A stretch of DNA of 64,000 bases from Larkinella sp965227735. Lineage in GTDB: Bacteria > Bacteroidota > Bacteroidia > Cytophagales > Spirosomataceae. Positions 16,224 to 25,700 of this stretch are shown here, in pieces. Each line of letters starts with the position of its first letter. Within the stretch, counting starts at the first letter, position 1. The notes under the pieces are model-generated. The model was given only the letters and a program-made list of their open reading frames with translations, was not told where the DNA came from and did no database searches. The position numbers were made by a program, and so were the translations under genes. The stretch spans positions 372,001-436,000 of the forward strand of contig NZ_OZ245776.1 in NCBI RefSeq assembly GCF_965227735.1, given 5' to 3'.

Positions 16224-17135
16224 TCAGGCCAGAAACTGGCTCAGGTAATTACGTGCGGTGAGAATGGCCGTCTGCACGTCTTCGGCACTGCCTTCGTAGG
16301 CCTTGTCTTCCACTTCGATGCAAACCGGGCCGCGATACCGGACGTCGGTTAATGCCGTGAAGAAATCCCGCCAACGGACGTCGCCCAAACCGGGTAGCTT
16401 CGGCGAATGGTATTCCAGCGGATTGGCCATGATGCCGACACGGTTGAGTTTGTCACGGTACAGCTTTACGTCCTTGAGGTGAATGTGGTGGAGCCGGTCT
16501 TTGTAATCGTATATGGGCCGCACTTCGTCCATGATCTGAAAAATCAGGTGCGACGGATCGTAGTTGAGTCCCAGAATCCGCGAGGGAATGATCTCGAACA
16601 TCCGGTCCCAGATGGCGGGCGTCGTCGCCAGATTCTTCCCGCCCGGCCATTCGTCATTCGTGAACCACATCGGGCAGTTCTCGATGCCAATTTTTACGTT
16701 GTTTTCCTCGGCAACCTTCACAATTTCGGGCCAGTGGGCCGCAAACAGCTTCAGATTCTCCGTGATGTTGAGCGAAGGATTTCGCCCAATGAAGGTATTG
16801 ACTACCGGCACGTTCAGCTTCGCAGCCGCCCGGATTACCTTTTTGATGTGTTCGCGGAAGTAAGCGGCTTTTTCCGGATCCGGATCAAGCGGATTCGGAT
16901 AATAGCCCAGGCCCGAAATGTAGACGCCATATTTCTGCGTTAGTAACTGAATGTGCTCGACATCCAGGTTGTCGACGTCAATGTGCGACACCCCTGCATA
17001 CCGCCGGGCGTCCGCGTGATCCGTCGGCCAGCACATTACCTCCACGCATTTGAAGCGTTGCTCCGACGCAAATTGTAACACGTGTTCCAGATCGGATTCC
17101 GCCAGAATGGCACTTACAAAACCAAGATGCAGCAT
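16224..17135 (-). CDS. Sugar phosphate isomerase/epimerase (AP endonuclease 2-like TIM barrel)
   Basis: The 303-residue protein has the xylose-isomerase-like TIM-barrel pattern: LGFVSAI at the first strand, FKCVEVMCWP, a central strand with KIGIENCPMW, and metal-ligand-like residues in LNYDPSHL, HIHLKDV and CIEVEDKAY. Family members interconvert ketoses or epimerise sugars with divalent metal. It is probably the first gene of a two-gene unit with the downstream Gfo/Idh/MocA oxidoreductase. The substrate is unknown. Confidence 0.85.
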   Translation of the reverse strand: MLHLGFVSAILAESDLEHVLQFASEQRFKCVEVMCWPTDHADARRYAGVSHIDVDNLDVEHIQLLTQKYGVYISGLGYYPNPLDPDPEKAAYFREHIKKVIRAAAKLNVPVVNTFIGRNPSLNITENLKLFAAHWPEIVKVAEENNVKIGIENCPMWFTNDEWPGGKNLATTPAIWDRMFEIIPSRILGLNYDPSHLIFQIMDEVRPIYDYKDRLHHIHLKDVKLYRDKLNRVGIMANPLEYHSPKLPGLGDVRWRDFFTALTDVRYRGPVCIEVEDKAYEGSAEDVQTAILTARNYLSQFLA

Positions 17136-17253
17136 AGAGTGGGTTGAACGGTTTTCAATTTAGGGTTTGTAAACGCGAATCAGATTCGCATCCGATAAAA
17201 GAATACATCGGGATTTGGAAACTGATTGGTTTCCCGGCAAGTTTACAAAAAAT

Positions 17254-18165
17254 ATGACATTCAACCTGACTATACTTGGCAGCGGTTCGGCAACGCCCGT
17301 TCTGAATCGCCACCCGACCGCCCAGGTCATTGCGATGGAAGGCGATTATTTCCTGATCGACTGCGGGGAAGGCACGCAATACCGCCTGATGGAAAACCAC
17401 CTCCGGCCCGGTCGGCTTAAATACATTTTCATCAGCCACCTCCACGGCGACCATTATTTCGGGCTCGTTCCGCTGCTGTCGAGCCTCAACCTCTCCGGCC
17501 GCACCGACGATCTCTGGCTGTTTGGTCCGCGCGGACTTTGGGAAATTATCACCACGCAGTTCCGGTATTCCGACACAAAACTGAATTATCCGCTTCACTT
17601 CCAGGAAACCGACCCGCACCAGCCAGCGCAGATTCTCGACCACCCGAACGTTCGGGTCGAAACCATTCCGTTGCAACACCGCATCGACTGCACCGGTTTT
17701 CTGTTTCGGGAGAAAAACCGCAAACGCAGGCTGATTGCCGAAAAACTGCCCGCTGATTTGCCGGTGGCTTTTTACCGGCATTTAAAAGACGGGAATGATG
17801 TTCTGGATGATTCGGGGCAGGTTTTATACCGCGCCGAAGACTACACCATCCCCGCGCCCCCGCCCCGTTCCTACGCCTTTTGCTCCGATACACGCTACAA
17901 CGAGGCCATGTTTGAGCAGATTCGGGGCGTAAATTTGCTATACCACGAAGCCTCGTTTCTGGACGATATGAAAGCGTTGAGCGAAAAGTACTTTCACTCC
18001 ACCGCCCGTCAGGCGGCTTTAACGGCGGTTCAGGCGGAAGTGGGCCGGTTGATGATCGGACATTTCTCTTCGCGCTACAAAACCGCCGACGAGTTTCTGC
18101 TCCAGGCCCGGTCGGTTTTCCCGGAAACGGTTCTGGCGGTTGAAGGGGCAACGACGGAGGTGTAG
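17254..18165 (+). CDS. rnz: Ribonuclease Z
   Basis: This 303-residue metallo-beta-lactamase-fold endonuclease trims the 3' trailer of tRNA precursors. The zinc motif is ISHLHGDHYFG (HxHxDH), with GSGSATP at the N-terminus, further ligands near FCSDT and LLYHEASF, and a late His in IGHFSSRY; VLAVEG near the C-terminus is also family-typical. The start at 17254 (MTFNLTILGSG) is chosen because upstream residues are not family-like. The last 13 codons form the left arm of a long inverted repeat. Confidence 0.93.
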   Translation: MTFNLTILGSGSATPVLNRHPTAQVIAMEGDYFLIDCGEGTQYRLMENHLRPGRLKYIFISHLHGDHYFGLVPLLSSLNLSGRTDDLWLFGPRGLWEIITTQFRYSDTKLNYPLHFQETDPHQPAQILDHPNVRVETIPLQHRIDCTGFLFREKNRKRRLIAEKLPADLPVAFYRHLKDGNDVLDDSGQVLYRAEDYTIPAPPPRSYAFCSDTRYNEAMFEQIRGVNLLYHEASFLDDMKALSEKYFHSTARQAALTAVQAEVGRLMIGHFSSRYKTADEFLLQARSVFPETVLAVEGATTEV

Positions 18166-18234
18166 CCCTGAAAGCGGTCGAAGACCCTGTCAGCGGCTAC
18201 ACCTCGTCGTTGCCCCTTCAACCGCCAGAACCGT
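18127..18234. repeat. 41/40-bp inverted repeat spanning the rnz 3' end
   Basis: The left arm 18127-18167 (inside the coding end of rnz plus the stop codon) is complementary to 18195-18234 over 40 bp, with one extra G in the left arm and a 27-nt loop. Because the left arm encodes conserved RNase Z sequence (VLAVEG), the right arm looks like an inverted copy of the gene end rather than an inserted element. Confidence 0.92.
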
Positions 18235-18238
18235 GATC

Positions 18239-18289
18239 AAACCCTGTCAGGGTCTCCGACCGTACGACGGCCCGGCGCTGACAGGGTTT
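18239..18289. terminator. Hairpin between convergent rnz and peptidase genes
   Basis: AAACCCTGTCAG (18239-18250) and CTGACAGGGTTT (18278-18289) are perfect 12-bp complements. The right arm overlaps the stop codon of the minus-strand peptidase gene. It could end transcripts from both sides; there is no long T-run. Confidence 0.5.
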
Positions 18290-21200
18290 ACGGTTTCACC
18301 ACCTTCCGATGCACTGCCCCTTTTGGCGTTTGCACCTTCAAAATATATAGACCCGATGGTAACTGACGCATATCCAACGTCGTCTGGCTCACCCGGTTTT
18401 TCACCGGCTGTTCCAGAAGAGTCGCCCCCGAAACCGTGGTCAGGGTTACACCTTCGAAAAACTCGCCCGTCGGCAACTCGACCGTGAGGGATGCACCGAC
18501 CGGATTGGGATACACCTTCAGGACGTCATCCCAGGTGGGCTCGGTCCCCGTGACGGCCAGCACGTTAAATTTTCGTTCGACTGGCGTGGCCGCCGAAAAT
18601 TGCTCGTTTCCGGCCTGTGTAGCCCGAACCGTCACCACCCCCGGTTTCGTTGGCGTCAGGCGGTTTCCGGACAGCGTTGCCGATCCGGAAACGATTTCAA
18701 AACTGACCGCCAGTTTGGACGAAGCCGTGGCCGTCAGGTTGAACGAACCGTCGTCAGCATAGCGATCCGGCAAAGCGTTGAATGTAATGGTCTGGGCGGT
18801 TTTGCCGGTTTCGGCCCGCGTTCCGGCGGCATACCAGACCGCCCACTTCGCATTTTCATACAACGCCTTCACCTCTCCTTTCGCCGTCATTTTGTCGGCC
18901 TGCAAGTCCAGCGACGCCACCATTTCCTTGTCGCCCCCCGAACTCAATGTGTTGAATACGAGCCGGTCATCCAGTCGTGAATAGGCCGGGAAGCTCAACG
19001 CGACATTGGTCAACACCGTGTTTAACGTACCGGTTTTCAGATTCCCTACCCACACCTTATAGCTGTCGTCGACGGCATTGTAATAATCGAACGCGATAAT
19101 GTTGGGCGAATTCCGGGAGAAACTCGGGTTGCCCACGCTCTCGCCTTCTTCCAGGTTCTTGAACAGCTTCAGAATGGCACCGTCGCTAAACGTTTTTTGC
19201 GCATTGCTCCACACCTCCAGCAGACCCACATCCCAAAAGTCAATATCCTCACCGTCACCGCTTTTCAGTTTATTAAAGGCGTCGTAGACCAGCACCTCAC
19301 CGGCGAAATCCCACTCGAACGAATCGGCATACTCCACTTCGCCCGTCGAAACTCCCTCGGCGGAGGTGGGATTGCTCAGCGGAAACTGCTTCCATTTTTT
19401 TAGGTCATAGCTGTAGACCCAAATCGATTTGTCCTTCTCTTTCGTCAAAGCCGCCAGCTTGGTGCCATCCCTCGAAATGGCCACATTATCCCAGATTGGC
19501 TCATCGGAAATAATGACTTCCTGAGCCGCCCCGGTCAGGGTCACGGCCCGAATCCGGCCGTCGGTCGTCACGTAATAGGCGGCTTTTCCGTCGTCCGTAA
19601 TGCTCGGGCGGTGGCTAATTTCCGCCTTGATGCGGGCCGTCAAATTGCCCGTGCTGACGGGAGCCGTATACAGCTTCTGGTCGCCAATGCTATACAGAAT
19701 GATCATGTCCTGACCGTTGTTGGCCGGCACATCCTGTGGTTCGTCCGGCTGCTGGGTGGTTTCCACAATGCCGACCGAATCGAACGCGTCCCTGGCCGCT
19801 TTCACTTCGGCGCTGTTTTCGCCGTATAAATCAGTGGCCGAACGGATGACGCCCAACCGCAAATCCAGAAATTTCGAGTTCAGTGTCAGGTAGTTGGTGA
19901 GGGTGCGGTAATACACCTGCTCGGCTTTTTCCTTCCCGATTTTGGTGGCAAACAGATAAAAAGCATGATTGGTAATCCCGCTGTTCCGGTGAACCCCGCC
20001 GTTATCATCTTTGGTAACGATAAATTCGGCCATCGTCCGGGGCTGATACCCCAGCGTCCCTTTTCCATTCTGATTCGGGTTCGACATGCTGCGCATGGCC
20101 CCGGACGTATACTTACTCTTCAACACCACATCTTCCCCAATCAACCAGTCGTCCCGGTCGACCATCGCGCCAAAAACATCCGCCATCGACTCATTGATGG
20201 CCCCCGATTGATCCTGGTAAATCAGATTCGCCGTGTGATCGATCACGCCGTGGGTCATTTCGTGCCCGGCCACATCCAGACCGCCCGCCAGCGGTTTGCA
20301 GTACGTATTCCCGTTGCCGTACACCATAAACTCCCCCGTCCAGAAGGCGTTATCCATCGCTTTTCCGTCCTCCAATACGTTGACAATCGATATCATCGTC
20401 CCCCCTTTGCCATCCAGCGAATTACGCTTGTGCGTTTTTTCGTAATATTCGTACGCCAGACTCCCGTTGGTGTGGGCCGAAATGGCGTTGGCATTCCAGT
20501 CTTTATTATCTTTTGAGGTTATATCATAGGCTCGAAAACCACCATTTGCGTCTTCCTTGTTTTTGGCGTCATAGGTCACGATGGCTCCCACCGGCTTGGC
20601 AACCGTCGATTTTTTGGCATCGTACATCGCCCGCGTCGCATCCAGTAAGTAATAATTCGATCCCGACTGATACGTCTGAAAATTCCGCATCACACCGTTC
20701 AAATCCTTGCCCGATGCTTTCACCGGGCCGTCTACCCCGCAGGTGTTGTTGTACTTGTTCAACACCGCACCGGTTTGCGCATCGACAACATACTGCCACC
20801 GTTCGAGCATATTGGGGCGAATCGTCAGGTTGTAGGCCAGGGCCATTTTTTCGCCCACGGGATACAGACACAAAGTTCCTTCCGAGGGCTTCAGGTTGAA
20901 AAGGTTCTGCCCGAATGGCCGGACAATCGACTCCTGGCCTATGTCCTGAAAAGCCCGGTCGGTCGCCTGCTGTAGCGAAAGCCGGGGCGTGGTCGAAACC
21001 GGTTTGGCAACCCGGTATTGTCCGTTCAGCAGCGTCACGGTTCCGTTGGTGAGGTGCGCCACCAACTCGCTCCCATACACCGGAATGCCCTGAACGGTTT
21101 GCGTCATTCTGATGTGCGTTTGCCCCAGATGATCGGTTTCTGTTTTGGAAATCTGAAATTGTTCTTCCGGTTTTTCCACCTTCAGCAACGACTTGATCTG

Positions 21201-21539
21201 ACTCATGAACGAGAAAGCCGACGCGCGGGCGCTCATTCGAGCCCCTTTATTCGAAGAAACGGGTGAGCGGTTTTCGATGTAAACCGGCAGGTTCGTCGCC
21301 GTGTCGCGGACAATCCGCAGTTTCAGTGACCGGACATCAAATTGAGGATTTGGGGTCGATGCTGCGAGCCGGAAGTTGCCCGTTCGAGTTGAAACCGGCA
21401 CCACATCGGCCTTCAGTTTTTGCGCCAAACCGGGCGTTGGAGCCTGGGTTTTAAGCTTTCGTCCGAAACCGGGTTGCGGTGCTTGCGCCAGCACACCGAC
21501 CGAATACGCCAGCAGAAGACTGGATAAAATTAATTTCAT
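18288..21539 (-). CDS. Secreted M4 (thermolysin-like) metallopeptidase with T9SS domain
   Basis: This 1083-residue protein has a signal peptide (to about residue 19), an FTP/PepSY-type propeptide (about 65-262), an M4 catalytic domain with HEMTH (zinc ligands His426, His430; catalytic Glu427) and Glu450 in GAINESMADVFG, and a later NSGITNHAFY. A beta-propeller/TolB-like region follows (about 615-920), then an Ig-like bacterial segment, and finally a T9SS type A sorting domain (about 1010-1083). It is expected to be zinc-dependent, self-maturing and exported to the surface or medium. It follows a small secreted protein gene by 29 bp. Confidence 0.92.
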   Translation of the reverse strand: MKLILSSLLLAYSVGVLAQAPQPGFGRKLKTQAPTPGLAQKLKADVVPVSTRTGNFRLAASTPNPQFDVRSLKLRIVRDTATNLPVYIENRSPVSSNKGARMSARASAFSFMSQIKSLLKVEKPEEQFQISKTETDHLGQTHIRMTQTVQGIPVYGSELVAHLTNGTVTLLNGQYRVAKPVSTTPRLSLQQATDRAFQDIGQESIVRPFGQNLFNLKPSEGTLCLYPVGEKMALAYNLTIRPNMLERWQYVVDAQTGAVLNKYNNTCGVDGPVKASGKDLNGVMRNFQTYQSGSNYYLLDATRAMYDAKKSTVAKPVGAIVTYDAKNKEDANGGFRAYDITSKDNKDWNANAISAHTNGSLAYEYYEKTHKRNSLDGKGGTMISIVNVLEDGKAMDNAFWTGEFMVYGNGNTYCKPLAGGLDVAGHEMTHGVIDHTANLIYQDQSGAINESMADVFGAMVDRDDWLIGEDVVLKSKYTSGAMRSMSNPNQNGKGTLGYQPRTMAEFIVTKDDNGGVHRNSGITNHAFYLFATKIGKEKAEQVYYRTLTNYLTLNSKFLDLRLGVIRSATDLYGENSAEVKAARDAFDSVGIVETTQQPDEPQDVPANNGQDMIILYSIGDQKLYTAPVSTGNLTARIKAEISHRPSITDDGKAAYYVTTDGRIRAVTLTGAAQEVIISDEPIWDNVAISRDGTKLAALTKEKDKSIWVYSYDLKKWKQFPLSNPTSAEGVSTGEVEYADSFEWDFAGEVLVYDAFNKLKSGDGEDIDFWDVGLLEVWSNAQKTFSDGAILKLFKNLEEGESVGNPSFSRNSPNIIAFDYYNAVDDSYKVWVGNLKTGTLNTVLTNVALSFPAYSRLDDRLVFNTLSSGGDKEMVASLDLQADKMTAKGEVKALYENAKWAVWYAAGTRAETGKTAQTITFNALPDRYADDGSFNLTATASSKLAVSFEIVSGSATLSGNRLTPTKPGVVTVRATQAGNEQFSAATPVERKFNVLAVTGTEPTWDDVLKVYPNPVGASLTVELPTGEFFEGVTLTTVSGATLLEQPVKNRVSQTTLDMRQLPSGLYILKVQTPKGAVHRKVVKP

Positions 21540-21568
21540 GGATGTATTTGTTGTGGGTAAAATGAATG

Positions 21569-22012
21569 CTAATGCTTCGGTTTGGGCATCTGCGCCAGAA
21601 ACGATTGGTAGAACGTTACAAACCGGGCCGGTGGCGGTTGCCGCGGATCACCCCAGCTTACGGTAAATTCCTGCTGGTTTTTCTTCCAGCTTACAAACTG
21701 GTAGCGGTTTCCCGGCTGGTTAAACCGGGTGGTTTTAATCCGGCACGTTTTCTCCAGTTCGTTGAAAAACCGCCGGGTGGTGGCCGCCGGTTTCCGTCCG
21801 AGCCGGGTATAGAGCGAATCATTATCAGACTTGACGTATAGGTATCCGTTTTCCAGCCAGCAGTAGACCCTTGACGCACCGGTGATGCCGCCCCCCTGTC
21901 CGATCATGATCTGACGGTTTTTGTAGGTATAGGGATACCGGGAACCGGTTTGCGCCCGGCACAGCCCGACAGCAACCAGGACAAGACATCCGAGAATAAA
22001 AGTTTTGAGCAT
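21569..22012 (-). CDS. Small secreted hypothetical protein upstream of the M4 peptidase
   Basis: The 147-residue frame begins MLKTFILGCLVLVAVG with a type I signal peptide (cleavage likely after CRA). The mature part is rich in Tyr, Arg and Asn with no recognised domain. Visible segments are KNRQIMIGQGGG, WLENGYLYVKSD and FVSWKKNQQEFTVSWGDPR. The start at 22012 is chosen over an upstream ATG because only this one gives a signal peptide. The 29-bp distance and same strand suggest co-transcription with the peptidase; a role as inhibitor, chaperone or substrate would be speculation. Confidence 0.65.
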   Translation of the reverse strand: MLKTFILGCLVLVAVGLCRAQTGSRYPYTYKNRQIMIGQGGGITGASRVYCWLENGYLYVKSDNDSLYTRLGRKPAATTRRFFNELEKTCRIKTTRFNQPGNRYQFVSWKKNQQEFTVSWGDPRQPPPARFVTFYQSFLAQMPKPKH

Positions 22013-22755
22013 GATGTGGTTTGTTCTGAACCTGGGCGAATGTAGCGGACCAACCGCCCGTTCTGCTACCATTCCATGCATGAGTCGTCAAAAAGGGGTG
22101 TTGAAGCGTAGGTCGTTGAGCAAGCGGTTGGTGGCGGCTGAGCAGCGCGTTCGTCTGCGGCTTTGAGAGAAACCCACCGGAGTGGTTTTTCCGGTGGACT
22201 TGTTGAGGAAATTTGCCGTTTCGAACCGGTGGAAAATAACACTGGACAAGGAAAATAGACATTTCGAAAAAATGGCTATTTTTCAACTAATCTTGGCCAT
22301 TTTTAGTATAAAATCATCCATTTACAATCAAAAACAAAACCTATTATTCACAATAGCAACGGTTTTTATAGAAAACTACTTTATTTTCACAGTGTACATA
22401 TATTTTCAGACCTCTGGCAAGTGGATTGATTCAAAAGAGCCTTTAACTATATTATTAGTAGTTGCTTTTAAGCAAAACCATACCCATACAGCTCGTTTTA
22501 ATTTCTTCAATCCAAGTCTATTTTTACTAAAATCTATTCACTAACCAAGACAATTTTGCACCAAAATTATAAAATTGGCTATGCAAACGAAATTTTGTGT
22601 TTTGGACTTTTCGCAAAATATATTTTAATGTAACTTGCACATCCAACGCAAAAACAGTAGTGTCTGCTGATTATAGTTCGTTTTTTCGTTACTCGCCTGC
22701 AGATATTTTGATTTGCCATTTTTTCAATAACAAAACCACAAACGAGTTTACGCCG
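22013..22755. other. 743-bp gene-free leader between divergent genes, before gltB
   Basis: The first 180 bp are GC-rich and hold a hairpin CCACCGG...CCGGTGG (22174-22197). From about 22240 the sequence becomes strongly A/T-rich. Open frames here have no protein-like composition. The gltB promoter must lie here, but I could not pick a consensus element; ATATTTTG at about 22701 is one base short of the consensus. CAATTTT/AAAATTG palindromic stretches occur near 22552-22578. Confidence 0.5.
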
Positions 22756-25700
22756 ATGTCTTCTTCTAACGCACCGCAACAGGGTCTGTACCGGCCTGAG
22801 TTTGAACACGACGCCTGTGGAATTGGATTCGTAGCGCACGTCAAAGGTCGCAAGTCGCATCAAATTGTCGAGGATGCCCTTACGATGCTTACGCGCATGG
22901 ATCACCGGGGTGCGGTTGGCTACGAACCCAATACGGGCGATGGCGCCGGAATTCTGATTCAGATTCCCCACGAACTTTACGTCGATGAATGCCGGAAGCT
23001 GAGCTTCTCGCTGCCGTCGGCCGGCGATTATGGCGTCGGGATGATCTACATGCCCAAAGACGAGCGTCTGCGGAAAGAATGCCGCGATATTCTCAACCGA
23101 ACCATCAAGAAATTGAACCTGGAGTTGATCGGCTACCGCGTCGTTCCGGTCGATTCGTCCGATCTGGGCAACGGTTCACGCTCGGTGGAACCGGTGATGG
23201 AACAGGTCTTTATTCGCAAACCCGAAACCCAGACTTCCGACGAATTTGAGCGTAAATTATACATCGTACGAAACTACAGCAGCCGGATTATCAACGAAAC
23301 CGTTGCCGGCGTTGAGAATAATTTCTATTACTCCTCGCTTTCGAGCCGGGTTATTACTTATAAGGGTCAGTTAACGACCAAACAACTCCGTGACTACTTC
23401 CCCGATTTGCAGCGGGAAGAACTGGTTTCGGCCCTGGGTGTGGTTCACTCCCGGTTTTCGACCAACACCTTTCCTTCCTGGAAACTGGCGCAGCCATTCC
23501 GTTACATTGCCCACAACGGTGAAATCAATACCGTGAAGGGAAATGTCAACTGGATGAAAACGGCGGAAGCCATGCTCGAATCCAAGCTGTTTACGCCGGA
23601 AGAGCTGGCCATGCTCCGCCCAATCTGTAACCTCAACCAGTCGGATTCGGCCAACCTCGACAACGCCATCGAATTGCTGGTGATGTCGGGACGCTCGTTG
23701 CCGCATGTAATGATGATGCTGGTTCCGGAAGCCTGGGACGGCAACGAAAGCATGGACCCCGATCGGCACGCTTTTTATGAATACCATGCGGCCATTATGG
23801 AACCGTGGGACGGTCCCGCGTCGATCTCGTTCACCGACGGTCGCATCGTGGGTGCCACCCTCGACCGGAACGGCCTACGGCCTTCGCGCTACTGGGTGAC
23901 GGACGAGGACGTGGTCATCATGGCTTCCGAAGCCGGTGTCAACGACATCGACCCGGCACGGGTGGTCAAGAAAGGCCGTTTGCAACCGGGCCGCATGTTT
24001 GTCGTCGATCTGGAGCAGGGCCGCATCATCAGCGATGAAGAAGTAAAAGCAGACATCTGTTCGCGCCAGCCCTACAAGCAGTGGCTCGACGAATATAAAA
24101 TCAAAATTACCGAGTTGCCAAAACCAGTCCGCACGTTCAGCCACATGCGGAAACAGGACATTACGCAACGGCAACAGGCGTTTGGATTTACGTCCGAAGA
24201 CCTCCGCATGATTCTGGCACCGATGGCCGAAACCGGTCTGGAAGCCCTCGGTTCAATGGGGACCGATTCCCCCCTGGCCATCCTGTCGGAACAAAGCCAG
24301 CACCTGGCCAACTACTTCAAGCAGCTTTTTGCCCAGGTGACCAACCCGCCGATCGATTCGATCCGGGAACGGGCCATCATGTCGCTGATCTCGTTTGTCG
24401 GCGCCACCGGCAACCTGTTGAGCGAAGACCCCGAGCACTGCCGCCTGATCGAATTGACGCAGCCGGTTCTGACGATCGAAGAGTTTGACAAACTGCGGTT
24501 TGTCGATAAAAACCACTTCCAGGCCAAAACCATCAATACGTATTTCCGCGCCGACGACAGCACGGGCCTCGAACGCGCCCTGGAACGGATTTGCCGCTAC
24601 GCCGAAGACGCCATCGAAGACGGTTTTGAAATCATTATCCTGTCGGACCGCGCCATCGACTCCGACCACGCACCGATTCCTTCCCTGCTGGCAACCTCGG
24701 CCATTCACCACCACCTGATTCGCCGGGGACTGCGCGGCCAGGTCGGTATTCTGGTCGAAGCCGGTGACGTCTGGGAAACCCACCACTTCGCGACCCTGAT
24801 TGGCTACGGTGCTTCCGGGGTGAACCCGTACATGGCGTTTGAAACCATCACGGATATGAAGGAGCACGGCTTGATTCAGGCCGATTATCCGGTTGAAAAA
24901 CTGCATCAGAATTACATCAAGGCCGTTAATAAAGAGTTGCTCAAGATTTTCTCGAAAATGGGCATCTCAACGCTTCAGTCCTACCAGGGTGCCATGATTT
25001 TCGAGTGCCTTGGTCTGAACAAAGAAGTCGTTGACAAATACTTTTCAGGAACGATCTCCCGGATTGGCGGAATGGGTTTGGAACAAATCGGCCGCGAAAT
25101 TCTGGTTCGTCACCGGCAGGCTTTCCCAAAAAACAACGTCCTCAATCCCCGGCTGGAAGTGGGCGGTGTTTATCAGTGGAAACAACGCGGTGAAGCGCAC
25201 ATTTTCAACCCCGACACGATTCACCTGCTGCAACAGGCGACCAAAAAGAACGACTACCAGATTTACAAGAAATACGCCAACCTGATCGATGACCAAACCC
25301 GGAAGGCGCTGACGCTGCGCGGTTTGATGAAGTTCAAGAAAGGCAATCCGGTTCCCATCGAAGAAGTAGAACCGATTGAAAGTATTTTCACCCGGTTTGC
25401 GACGGGAGCCATGTCGTTCGGTTCCATTTCGTGGGAAGCCCACACAACGCTGGCCATTGCCATGAACCGCATCGGCGGCAAGAGCAATTCCGGTGAAGGC
25501 GGTGAGGACGAATTGCGGTATACGCCCCTGGCGAACGGCGACAACATGAATTCGGGCATTAAACAAGTGGCTTCGGGCCGGTTTGGCGTCACGAGTCATT
25601 ACCTGACGAACGCCCGGGAATTGCAAATCAAAATGGCGCAGGGTGCCAAACCCGGCGAAGGCGGTCAGTTGCCCGGTCATAAAGTGGATGACTGGATTGG

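Noticed and set aside
22080..22166. A 28-codon basic mini-ORF (MSRQKGVLKRRSLS...)
   Set aside because: Too short and compositionally simple to support without expression data.
22182..22544. A 120-codon frame in the gltB leader
   Set aside because: It is A/T-driven, without conserved motifs or a sensible start context, and spans two regions of different composition.
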